Source: Deltaproteobacteria bacterium (GTDB lineage: Bacteria; Desulfobacterota; Desulfobacteria; Desulfobacterales; ETH-SRB1). Taken from it: a stretch of DNA of 5,877 bases. The DNA is taken from the NCBI GenBank assembly GCA_030627475.1, contig DAOURZ010000099.1:1-5877 (forward strand), in the 5' to 3' direction. Position 1 is the stretch's first letter. Every line of letters starts with the position of its first letter. Below the pieces are notes generated by a model, which was not told where the DNA came from, searched no databases, and saw only the letters and a program-made list of their open reading frames with translations. A program made the translations under genes and the position numbers. Shown piece after piece: positions 1-5,407 of this stretch.

Positions 1-700
1 AGATAAGTTTGATAGAGGTTTTGAAAAAATTATTGATGTATGGGGAGCTGATCACCATGGATATATTCCCAGAATATCAGCCGCAATTGAGGCTTCAGGT
101 CATGCCGGAGACACCTTTAATGTTATTCTGATTCAACTTGTCAATTTACTGCGCAATGGAGAGCCTGTTGCAATGTCAACCAGATCCGGTGAGTTTGTTA
201 CCCTCAAAGATGTAATCAGTGAAGTCGGCAGTGATGCAGCAAGATTTATTTTTTTAACGCGTCATTATGAGAGCGCACTTGATTTTGATCTGGAACTTGC
301 CAAGAAGAAAACAAATGACAATCCTGTATATTACGTTCAATATGTACATGCCAGGATATCAAGCATTGTCAGGAAGGCACAGGAGGATGGAATTGGCGCT
401 ATAACCTGGAATGATACCGCGATATCCAGGCTTAATGAACCTGAGGAGGTACAGTTAATTAAAATTATGTCGCGTTATCCGGAGATAGTAAGGTGCAGTG
501 CGGAAAACATGGAGCCTCACCGAATCACATATTATCTGATGAATCTTGCATCAGCTTTTCACTCCTATTATAATAAACACAGAGTGCTTACAGATGAGGC
601 TGAATTGACTCTTGGAAGACTTTATCTCGTAATCGCGGTTAAAAAGATAATCCGAAATGGTCTTGCACTGCTCGGAGTATCCGCACCTGAGAAAATGTAA
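1..700 (+). CDS. argS: Arginyl-tRNA synthetase, C-terminal part (5' end outside the window)
   Basis: Class I aminoacyl-tRNA synthetase that charges tRNA(Arg) with arginine in the cytoplasm. The reading frame is open from base 2, so about 232 residues are visible, roughly the last 40% of a usual 550-570 residue ArgRS. The segment starts in the catalytic domain with the ArgRS motif VWGADHHGY (visible residues 13-21). The KMSKS-equivalent loop follows as [11 protein letters not shown] (visible residues 58-68), a variant lacking the canonical KMSK, which I recall as common in this family. Next come DAARF and the [13 protein letters not shown] segment. The DALR-type anticodon-binding helical bundle follows, with [20 protein letters not shown] and the typical ending [14 protein letters not shown]. 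An internal ATG at 173 lies within the catalytic domain and is not the true start. The TAA stop overlaps the ATG of the next gene by one base. Identification is very secure. Confidence 0.97.
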   Translation, partial: DKFDRGFEKIIDVWGADHHGYIPRISAAIEASGHAGDTFNVILIQLVNLLRNGEPVAMSTRSGEFVTLKDVISEVGSDAARFIFLTRHYESALDFDLELAKKKTNDNPVYYVQYVHARISSIVRKAQEDGIGAITWNDTAISRLNEPEEVQLIKIMSRYPEIVRCSAENMEPHRITYYLMNLASAFHSYYNKHRVLTDEAELTLGRLYLVIAVKKIIRNGLALLGVSAPEKM

Positions 701-1410
701 TGACGAATAAAAAAGATAAAAAAAAGCCTTGTTTTCAATTTATTCCCAGGGACACTTCAACCTGGATTTTTTTGATTATTTTCGTTTCTGCGTGGATGTT
801 TGGTCTGGGTGTTCTGGTGGGAAGGGATACGGTTCCTGTAAAATTTGATATTGAGAAACTTCATAACGAATTGGTTGCTTTAAAAGAAGCTGTTATCAGG
901 AAAGAGCAAAAACGATTTAAAATTGATTCGGACGGGGTTAAAAATAAAACGGATTTCGGTTTTTACGAGGCACTGAAGGAAACCGGAAAAGATAATGGTA
1001 ATGCTGAGATATCCGGCAAACAAGAGACAAAACATTTGTCTAAAAATACAGCCTTGAAAGCCAAAAAAAAAATGGTTTCCAATAAGACTAAACCGGTTAA
1101 AGTCAGACAAAAGGACAAGAAAGAAACTAATAATAAAACTCTTACAATTCAGGTTGCCTCTTTAAAAAATCCAAAGGATGCTGATAATATAGTGATAAAG
1201 CTCAGGAAAAAGGGATATCCCGCTTACAGAATTTCAAGCAATATTCCTGAAAAAGGTATCTGGCACAGAGTAAGGATAGGTTATTTCAAAGATAAGGCAG
1301 AGGCCGGCAGAACCCTTGATAAATTAAAAAAGGAAAAGTTTAAAGCAATCCTGGTGAATAAACAGGAATCAAGGATTTGGGGTCAGGGGTCGGAAGACAG
1401 GAGAGATTAA
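700..1410 (+). CDS. SPOR-domain membrane protein
   Basis: A 236-residue protein that probably sits in the inner membrane and binds septal, denuded peptidoglycan through its SPOR domain. Residues 1-20 are short and basic (NKKDKKK). Residues 21-41 form one hydrophobic membrane segment (TWIFLIIFVSAWMFGLGVLV), giving an N-in, C-out anchor. Residues 51-73 may form a short coiled coil. An FYEAL motif at 88-92 resembles the FYxxL element often seen before SPOR domains. Residues 110-146 are a lysine-rich linker. The SPOR domain spans about 147-220: LTIQVASLKNPKDA, then KLRKKGYPAY, then WHRVRIGYFKDKAEA. Its start ATG overlaps the argS stop (TAATG), and its own TAA overlaps the gatC ATG, so coupling is likely. 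The last residues (WGQGSEDRRD) lie beyond the domain and look derived from a degenerate DNA repeat. The SPOR call is secure; the exact role in division or envelope biology is inferred. Confidence 0.88.
   Translation: MTNKKDKKKPCFQFIPRDTSTWIFLIIFVSAWMFGLGVLVGRDTVPVKFDIEKLHNELVALKEAVIRKEQKRFKIDSDGVKNKTDFGFYEALKETGKDNGNAEISGKQETKHLSKNTALKAKKKMVSNKTKPVKVRQKDKKETNNKTLTIQVASLKNPKDADNIVIKLRKKGYPAYRISSNIPEKGIWHRVRIGYFKDKAEAGRTLDKLKKEKFKAILVNKQESRIWGQGSEDRRD
1063..1072 (+). repeat. A10 homopolymer tract in the SPOR-protein linker
   Basis: Ten consecutive adenines within codons Lys-Lys-Lys-Met of the lysine-rich linker. One added A would give a stop codon five codons later. One lost A would also reach a stop before the SPOR domain is complete. 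Such runs are prone to replication or transcription slippage, but there is no direct evidence that it happens here. Confidence 0.9.
1379..1406 (+). repeat. Degenerate heptamer array (GGAGTCA-like) at the end of the SPOR gene
   Basis: Four consecutive 7-base units read GGGGTCA, GGGGTCG, GAAGACA and GGAGAGA. They match the clean GGAGTCA unit found after mutL at 6, 5, 5 and 5 of 7 positions. The array encodes the non-domain tail of the SPOR protein, and its last unit carries the Shine-Dalgarno sequence of gatC. The degeneracy means chance purine richness is possible. Confidence 0.45.
1399..1405 (+). promoter_or_regulatory. Ribosome-binding site of gatC
   Basis: AGGAGAG lies 4 bases before the ATG at 1410 (6 bases if AGGAG is taken as the core). 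It supports 1410 rather than an in-frame ATG at 1377 as the gatC start. It lies inside the coding end of the SPOR gene. Confidence 0.8.
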
Positions 1411-1694
1411 TGAAAATTAATAGAGAAGAAATTGTTCATGTTGCGAATCTTGCAATGCTTGATCTAAATGAAGAGTCTACGGACACGTTTGCGGTACAGA
1501 TAGATAATATCCTGCAATATATTGATATGCTTAATTCAGTTGACACTGAAGGTGTGGTTCCGACTTCACATGCGATTTCTCTGACCAATGTTTTTCGGGA
1601 AGACAAAGTAAAAGAGCACGTTGACAGAAATAAGGCTCTTGCAAATGCTCCTGAAAAAGAAGACGGAAATTTTGTAGTTCCAAAGGTTATATAG
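1410..1694 (+). CDS. gatC: Asp-tRNA(Asn)/Glu-tRNA(Gln) amidotransferase subunit C
   Basis: Small subunit of the GatCAB amidotransferase. The enzyme converts Glu-tRNA(Gln) to Gln-tRNA(Gln) and/or Asp-tRNA(Asn) to Asn-tRNA(Asn) in organisms lacking the direct synthetases. GatC wraps between GatA and GatB and stabilises the complex. The start at 1410 gives 94 residues, the usual GatC length, and the typical N-terminus MKINREEIVHVANLAML. Family features are visible in order: VDTEGVVPTSHA (44-55), N60, RED (63-65), NAP (79-81) and the C-terminal DGNFVVPKV (85-93). An in-frame ATG at 1377 would add 11 residues encoded by repeat-like DNA and is rejected. The start overlaps the SPOR gene stop by one base. 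The TAG stop lies inside the left arm of a stem-loop that separates gatC from gatA. Confidence 0.96.
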   Translation: MKINREEIVHVANLAMLDLNEESTDTFAVQIDNILQYIDMLNSVDTEGVVPTSHAISLTNVFREDKVKEHVDRNKALANAPEKEDGNFVVPKVI

Positions 1695-1729
1695 TGTCTG
1701 AACGAAAACAGCGTTCGGGAACTATATAA
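1687..1729 (+). repeat. Long near-perfect inverted repeat (stem-loop) between gatC and gatA
   Basis: Arms 1687-1704 and 1712-1729 pair over 18 positions around the 7-base loop AAAACAG. There are fifteen Watson-Crick pairs, two G-T wobbles (1699/1717 and 1697/1719) and one G-A mismatch (1696/1720). The outer arms are TTATATAGT and ACTATATAA; the inner arms are GAACG and CGTTC. The left arm includes the gatC TAG stop (1692-1694). No T-run follows, so it does not look like an intrinsic terminator, and the gatA ribosome-binding site lies just outside it. It may be an mRNA processing or stability element, or a palindromic repeat unit that inserted in the gap. Confidence 0.85.
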
Positions 1730-1737
1730 TGGAAGGA

Positions 1738-1743
1738 TGAGGA
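1738..1743 (+). promoter_or_regulatory. Ribosome-binding site of gatA
   Basis: TGAGGA lies 7 bases before the ATG at 1751, and a second purine cluster (GGAAGG) lies just upstream. It supports 1751 as the gatA start. Confidence 0.7.
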
Positions 1744-1750
1744 TGAAAAA

Positions 1751-3211
1751 ATGAATTTTTATGAACTTACCATACATGAAGCCCACAATCTATTAAAAAG
1801 CAGAGAGATATCCTCAAGGGAGCTGACAAAAAGCGTTCTTGATAGGGTTGGGTCTGTTGAACCGCGCGTGGGGGCATATATCACTTTGGCCGGCAAAACA
1901 GCATTGGCTCAGGCTGAACTTGCCGACAAGGCTATTGCAGAAGGCAACATTACACCACTTACGGGCATACCTCTGGGTATAAAAGATCTTATTTGTACAA
2001 AAGATCTTCGTACTACCTGCGCATCAAAGATTCTTGAAAATTTTGTGCCAATTTATGATGCATTTGTAATAAAAAAGCTGAAAAAAGCAGGTGCGGTGAT
2101 TGTCGGAAAGGTAAACATGGATGAATTCGCTATGGGTTCATCTACAGAACACTCAAGCATTAAACTGACACATAATCCATGGGATTTATCATGTATTCCA
2201 GGCGGTTCAAGCGGAGGGTCAGCCGCAGCAGTTGCTGCTGATATGTGTTTGGGGTCTCTCGGTTCAGATACAGGCGGATCAATAAGGCAGCCGGCATCTC
2301 ACTGCGGAGTGGTCGGCATGAAACCGACATATGGGAGAGTTTCCCGTTTTGGCCTTGTAGCCTTTGCTTCTTCGCTTGACCAGATTGGCCCTCTGACAAA
2401 GGATGTTACGGATTGCGCTGTATTGTTAAATGCTATTTCCGGTCATGACAAAGGAGACTCCACATCAGTGCCGATGGATGTACCTGATTATACGACATTC
2501 CTTGAAAAAGGATTAAAGGGCGTTAAAATCGGCATCCCAAAGGAATATAATGAGTTGCCCGGGCTGGATGCGGAAGTTTTGGAAGCAGTAAAAAATGCAA
2601 TAATAACCATTGAAGGCCTTGGCGCTGAATTTGTGGAAGTTTCTCTTCCACATACTGAATATGCGGTTGCGGCTTATTATGTTATTGCTCCTTCAGAGGC
2701 CAGCTCAAATCTTGCGAGATATGATGGTGTAAAGTATGGCTTAAGGGATAAAGACAAAAATGATCTTATGGAAATGTATAAAAGCACAAGATCCTCTGGA
2801 TTTGGTTCCGAGGTCAAGCGTCGTATAATCATAGGGACATACTGTCTCTCAGCCGGTTATTACGATGCATATTACAAGAAGGCTTCTCAAGTACGCACGT
2901 TGATTACAGAAGATTTTAAAAGGGCGTTCAAATCCTGTGATGTATTATTATCTCCTGTGACGCCGACACCGGCTTTTAAAATAGGGGAAAGGACAGAAGA
3001 TCTCCTTGCAATGTATCTATCCGACATATTTACTCTTTCGGCAAATCTTGCAGGAATACCCGGCATGTCGGTTCCATGCGGATTTTCTTCCCAGGGGCTT
3101 CCGATAGGCCTGCAAATAATGGGAAAACATTTTAATGAGGAACAGTTGATTAAAGTGGCATATAATTTCGAGCAGGCAACGGATTTTCACAAGAAAAAGC
3201 CTGTATTGTAG
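1751..3211 (+). CDS. gatA: Asp-tRNA(Asn)/Glu-tRNA(Gln) amidotransferase subunit A
   Basis: Glutaminase subunit of GatCAB and a member of the amidase-signature family. It releases ammonia from glutamine and passes it to GatB for transamidation of misacylated tRNA. At 486 residues it has the expected full length. The Ser-cisSer-Lys triad is intact: Lys78 in GIPLGIKDL, Ser153 in [13 protein letters not shown], and Ser177 in [12 protein letters not shown]. This is followed by the family segment [20 protein letters not shown] (186-205). Other GatA motifs are [11 protein letters not shown] (317-327), [15 protein letters not shown] (350-364), SPVTPTPAF (401-409), the region around Asp425 expected to hold the glutamine, and [10 protein letters not shown] (435-444). 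It follows gatC after a 56-base gap. gatB is absent nearby and must be encoded elsewhere. Whether the enzyme serves Asn, Gln or both cannot be read from this window. Confidence 0.98.
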   Translation: MNFYELTIHEAHNLLKSREISSRELTKSVLDRVGSVEPRVGAYITLAGKTALAQAELADKAIAEGNITPLTGIPLGIKDLICTKDLRTTCASKILENFVPIYDAFVIKKLKKAGAVIVGKVNMDEFAMGSSTEHSSIKLTHNPWDLSCIPGGSSGGSAAAVAADMCLGSLGSDTGGSIRQPASHCGVVGMKPTYGRVSRFGLVAFASSLDQIGPLTKDVTDCAVLLNAISGHDKGDSTSVPMDVPDYTTFLEKGLKGVKIGIPKEYNELPGLDAEVLEAVKNAIITIEGLGAEFVEVSLPHTEYAVAAYYVIAPSEASSNLARYDGVKYGLRDKDKNDLMEMYKSTRSSGFGSEVKRRIIIGTYCLSAGYYDAYYKKASQVRTLITEDFKRAFKSCDVLLSPVTPTPAFKIGERTEDLLAMYLSDIFTLSANLAGIPGMSVPCGFSSQGLPIGLQIMGKHFNEEQLIKVAYNFEQATDFHKKKPVL

Positions 3212-3226
3212 GCGAGGATAAAAAAC

Positions 3227-3409
3227 ATGAGTATTCAACCGGAAGGTGAAGAAATCAGGAAAGCGGTCAAGTGGGTTTCTGAGCAGAGAAAATTTGAGAA
3301 GAAAAAGGAGCTAAATAGAATTATAGAGGAAGCCTGCATCAAATTTAATCTTTCTCCAAAGGAAGCGGAATTCTTACAGAGCTTCGTTCTTGATAACTCT
3401 TGTTCATGA
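3227..3409 (+). CDS. Small charged protein of unknown function (60 residues)
   Basis: A 60-residue protein rich in Lys and Glu with no membrane segment or signal peptide. It is probably cytoplasmic and mostly helical. It begins with a variable end, followed by IRKAVKWVSEQRKFEKKKELNRIIEEA and then the segment FNLSPKEAEFL near the C-terminus, which could form a small helical bundle. A good ribosome-binding site (GAGGA at 3214-3218) stands 8 bases before the ATG. It sits 15 bases after gatA and 16 bases before the preferred mutL start, so it is almost certainly an operon member. I recall similar short proteins beside gatA or mutL in sulfate-reducing deltaproteobacteria, but no function. The main evidence that it is real is its position, its ribosome-binding site and protein-like composition. 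The alternative is a short chance ORF, which the spacing makes unlikely. Confidence 0.75.
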   Translation: MSIQPEGEEIRKAVKWVSEQRKFEKKKELNRIIEEACIKFNLSPKEAEFLQSFVLDNSCS

Positions 3410-3425
3410 AAAATGCCGGCTGAAC

Positions 3426-5153
3426 GTGTCAAAGATAAAAATACTTTCTGAAATTCTTTCCAACAAAATAGCTGCCGGTGAAGTCGTAGAGCGCCCTTCT
3501 TCAGTTGTCAAGGAACTCATAGAAAATTCACTTGATGCCGGGAGCACAAGAATCATAATTGAAGTTGAAAACGGTGGTTTGTCTCTGATACGGGTTTCTG
3601 ACAATGGTATTGGAATGAACCATGATGATGCACTTCTTTCTCTGGAACGTTATGCAACCAGTAAAATCTATAAGGACGGAGATTTATTTTCTATAAAAAC
3701 ACTTGGTTTCAGAGGTGAAGCGCTTCCCAGCATTGCCTCTGTTTCCAGATTTTGCTTGATCACAAAAGATGAAATATCCGAAGTCGGCACAGAGGTTTTT
3801 GTAGAGGGAGGGACAATAAAAAAAGTCTCTGAAATCGGTGCTCCAAGGGGCACAATGATAACTGCCAAACATCTTTTCTTCAATACTCCTGCGAGACGAA
3901 AATTTTCAAAAACAGTAAAAACAGAAATGGGACATATTGCTGAAGCTGTTGCCAATATCGCATTGGGTTGGCCGGGTGTTCAATTTAAACTGTATCATAA
4001 CGGAAAAACAGTTAAAAACTGGTACTCATCGTCTGATCCGTTTAACAGGGTTCTTGATGTTGTTGGAAATGATATGAGAAACGATCTGTTAAACATTAAA
4101 TTTGAAGACAACTTTGTTTCAGGTGAAGGATGGATATCATCCCGCCAGGTTTCACGAAAAACTTCCAGGGGAATCTTTATCTATATAAACGGCAGGGTTG
4201 TTCGAGACAAAGGAATACAGTATGCGCTTTTTGAAGGATATGCAGGAAGATTGATGAAGGGTCAGTTTCCTGTTGCGGTTGTTTTTATAAATGTACCTTA
4301 TGACGAGGTGGACGTAAATGTTCACCCATCAAAACATGAAGTTCGTCTATCACAGCAGAAGCAGGTTCATAAAACATTGACAGGAGCTGTATCGGAAGCA
4401 TTACATGTTGCTGACCGGCCAAAATGGGCCGCATCAAATTCTACCGAACAAAAATCTTTTTTTGTTTCAGAGCCTGTTCTCCAATACAACAAATCTATCA
4501 ACGATATTCCTGTTTCTCCTGATATTCCTGATTCTCCTGCCGTGCAGAAAAAAATCTGGGTTAAAAAGCATTTTAGTGATTTAAGAGCGGTTGGTCAGTT
4601 TCATGATACTTATATATTATGCGAATCTGATAAAGAGCTGGTACTTATTGATCAGCATGCAGCACATGAACGGATTCTTTTTGAGCATCTGAAAAAACTT
4701 TCCATGAATTCAAAAATAGAAGCTCAGAAACTTTTGATGCCGGAAACCATTGATACCGGACATAGAGAAGCACACACTCTTGAGAAACTTATTCCGGATC
4801 TGAAAAAACTTGGACTTGAAATTGAGCCTTTTGGTGGAACAACTTTTGTGATTAAGTCTGTTCCCGCTATTCTTGCAGACAGGGAGATTAAACCGATTAT
4901 CCTGGAAATTGCGGAGAAAATGCTGGAATTCGGCTTAACTCAAGGTTTGGAGAAGACAATTGATCAGTGTCGTATGCTTATCGCATGTCATGGAGCAATT
5001 AGAGCAAATCAGCAGCTTTCGGATAAACAGATAAGGGTATTGCTTGCCCAACTTGATGAATGCGAAAACTCGTCACATTGCCCTCACGGACGTCCAACCT
5101 GGATAAGCTGGACTCTAAGAGCACTTGAAAAATCTTTTAAAAGAATTGTTTAA
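3426..5153 (+). CDS. mutL: DNA mismatch repair protein MutL (endonuclease type)
   Basis: MutL links MutS mismatch recognition to strand incision. From the GTG at 3426 it is 575 residues and begins in the typical way (SKIKILSEILSNKIAAGEVVER). The N-terminal GHKL ATPase is complete: KELIENSLDAG with catalytic Glu30 and Asn34, DNGIGM (59-64), ERYATSK (75-81), GFRGEAL (94-100) and the GTMITAKHLFFNTPARRKF segment (142-160). A low-complexity Pro/Ser linker lies around 330-380. The C-terminal dimerisation domain carries the metal-binding endonuclease motifs DQHAAHERILFE (409-420), ACHGAIRA (520-527), CPHGRPT (552-558) and a final FKR (571-573). This points to a nicking MutL, as in MutH-less bacteria. 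The frame is open upstream to a TTG at 3390, but that would add 12 atypical residues and overlap the previous gene. No strong ribosome-binding site precedes the GTG, so translational coupling is likely. Confidence 0.96.
   Translation: MSKIKILSEILSNKIAAGEVVERPSSVVKELIENSLDAGSTRIIIEVENGGLSLIRVSDNGIGMNHDDALLSLERYATSKIYKDGDLFSIKTLGFRGEALPSIASVSRFCLITKDEISEVGTEVFVEGGTIKKVSEIGAPRGTMITAKHLFFNTPARRKFSKTVKTEMGHIAEAVANIALGWPGVQFKLYHNGKTVKNWYSSSDPFNRVLDVVGNDMRNDLLNIKFEDNFVSGEGWISSRQVSRKTSRGIFIYINGRVVRDKGIQYALFEGYAGRLMKGQFPVAVVFINVPYDEVDVNVHPSKHEVRLSQQKQVHKTLTGAVSEALHVADRPKWAASNSTEQKSFFVSEPVLQYNKSINDIPVSPDIPDSPAVQKKIWVKKHFSDLRAVGQFHDTYILCESDKELVLIDQHAAHERILFEHLKKLSMNSKIEAQKLLMPETIDTGHREAHTLEKLIPDLKKLGLEIEPFGGTTFVIKSVPAILADREIKPIILEIAEKMLEFGLTQGLEKTIDQCRMLIACHGAIRANQQLSDKQIRVLLAQLDECENSSHCPHGRPTWISWTLRALEKSFKRIV
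4503..4538 (+). repeat. 18-bp tandem duplication in the MutL linker
   Basis: Two adjacent 18-base units (4503-4520 and 4521-4538) differ at one position, T versus A. They encode DIPVSP and DIPDSP in the flexible linker between the ATPase and endonuclease domains. The reading frame is kept. It looks like a recent in-frame microduplication. Confidence 0.85.
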
Positions 5154-5156
5154 GGG

Positions 5157-5181
5157 CAGGAGTCAGGAGTCAGGAGTCAGG
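5157..5181 (+). repeat. Heptamer tandem repeat, 3.6 copies of CAGGAGT
   Basis: Three perfect CAGGAGT units (5157-5163, 5164-5170, 5171-5177) plus a partial CAGG, starting 4 bases after the mutL stop. Equivalent heptamers in other phases read GGAGTCA. Short heptanucleotide arrays of this kind are known in intergenic DNA of several bacterial groups, such as the STRR repeats of cyanobacteria. Their role is generally unclear. Confidence 0.95.
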
Positions 5182-5196
5182 TAAATTGTAAAAAAC

Positions 5197-5225
5197 TTGA
5201 CATTTATCTTGGTGGTTAGTAGAAG
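5197..5225 (+). promoter_or_regulatory. Putative sigma-70 promoter of the porin-like gene
   Basis: A perfect -35 hexamer TTGACA (5197-5202) is followed after 17 bases by TAGAAG (5220-5225), a -10 matching TATAAT at 4 of 6 positions. It would start transcripts near 5232 and give a leader of about 175 bases. An alternative nearer promoter is TTAAAC (5355-5360), 17 bases, TATATT (5378-5383), with a good -10 but a poor -35. Confidence 0.5.
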
Positions 5226-5238
5226 GAACAATTAAATT

Positions 5239-5258
5239 ATTTGATAAAATGATCAAAT
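5239..5258 (+). repeat. Short palindrome ATTTGAT-N6-ATCAAAT
   Basis: A 7-base perfect inverted repeat around the spacer AAAATG, just downstream of the predicted transcription start. It could be an operator half-site pair or a weak stem-loop. With one G-C pair and only the mildly T-rich TGTTTGTGT after it, it is a poor terminator. Chance in AT-rich DNA is possible. Confidence 0.4.
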
Positions 5259-5314
5259 TGTTTGTGTAATATTAAGAGGTTATGGGCTTTTGTCTTTATT
5301 TGCTTGTAAATGAA

Positions 5315-5343
5315 GGGGGGTGAGTGGGGGAGGACATGGTTGG
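5315..5343 (+). other. G-rich tract in the porin leader
   Basis: Runs of G6 (5315-5320) and G5 (5326-5330), then GG at 5332, 5338 and 5342, stand out in an otherwise AT-rich spacer. Four or more GG tracts with short loops could form a two-layer G-quadruplex in DNA or in the leader RNA. This is a sequence observation only. Confidence 0.5.
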
Positions 5344-5392
5344 TCTATAGAGTGTTAAACAAGCTGTTATTATATATTATATTTGATAATTT

Positions 5393-5398
5393 AAGGAG
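5393..5398 (+). promoter_or_regulatory. Ribosome-binding site of the porin-like gene
   Basis: AAGGAG, a near-consensus Shine-Dalgarno sequence, lies 9 bases before the ATG at 5408 in an AT-rich, probably unstructured stretch. It suggests strong translation, as expected for an abundant outer-membrane protein. Confidence 0.85.
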
Positions 5399-5407
5399 AA
5401 ATTTATA

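Larger units (their letters stand above)
5154..5407. other. Intergenic region between mutL and the porin-like gene
   Basis: 254 bases with no convincing coding frame. In order it holds a heptamer repeat array, a sigma-70-like promoter, a short AT-rich palindrome, a G-rich tract, a very AT-rich stretch and a strong ribosome-binding site. I see no strong intrinsic terminator for the mutL operon. Confidence 0.8.

Noticed and set aside
880..1110. Minus-strand ORF of 76 codons opposite the SPOR gene
   Set aside because: Its Phe-rich sequence is the antisense of the Lys-rich linker; no ribosome-binding site and no family resemblance.
1377..1409. Upstream in-frame ATG for gatC adding 11 residues
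   Set aside because: The extension is encoded by repeat-like DNA inside the SPOR gene, and the ATG at 1410 has the ribosome-binding site and the family-typical N-terminus.
1687..1729. Intrinsic terminator between gatC and gatA
   Set aside because: The stem is long but no T-run follows, and gatA needs to be transcribed with gatC.
1436..1786. Minus-strand ORF of 116 codons opposite gatC and the stem-loop
   Set aside because: Antisense shadow of a secure gene; composition is Ser/Phe-rich and not protein-like.
2160..2399. Minus-strand ORF of 79 codons opposite gatA
   Set aside because: Lies across the conserved amidase-signature region of gatA; a shadow frame.
3017..3432. Two minus-strand ORFs opposite the gatA end and the small gene
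   Set aside because: They overlap plus-strand genes with better ribosome-binding sites and have no recognisable features. The one at 3235-3432 is the mirror of the small gene, but the plus-strand version fits the operon.
3908..3925. Near-duplicate AAAAACAG units inside mutL
   Set aside because: They encode KTVKTE in a conserved part of the ATPase domain; explained by codon composition.
3404..3955. Minus-strand ORFs opposite the mutL ATPase domain
   Set aside because: Antisense to the most conserved part of MutL; shadow frames.
5157..5181. CRISPR-like repeat array
   Set aside because: The unit is 7 bases with no spacers; it is a simple tandem repeat.
5239..5270. Terminator of the mutL operon
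   Set aside because: The stem has 7 pairs with a single G-C and the following tract is interrupted by G; it also lies downstream of the likely porin promoter.
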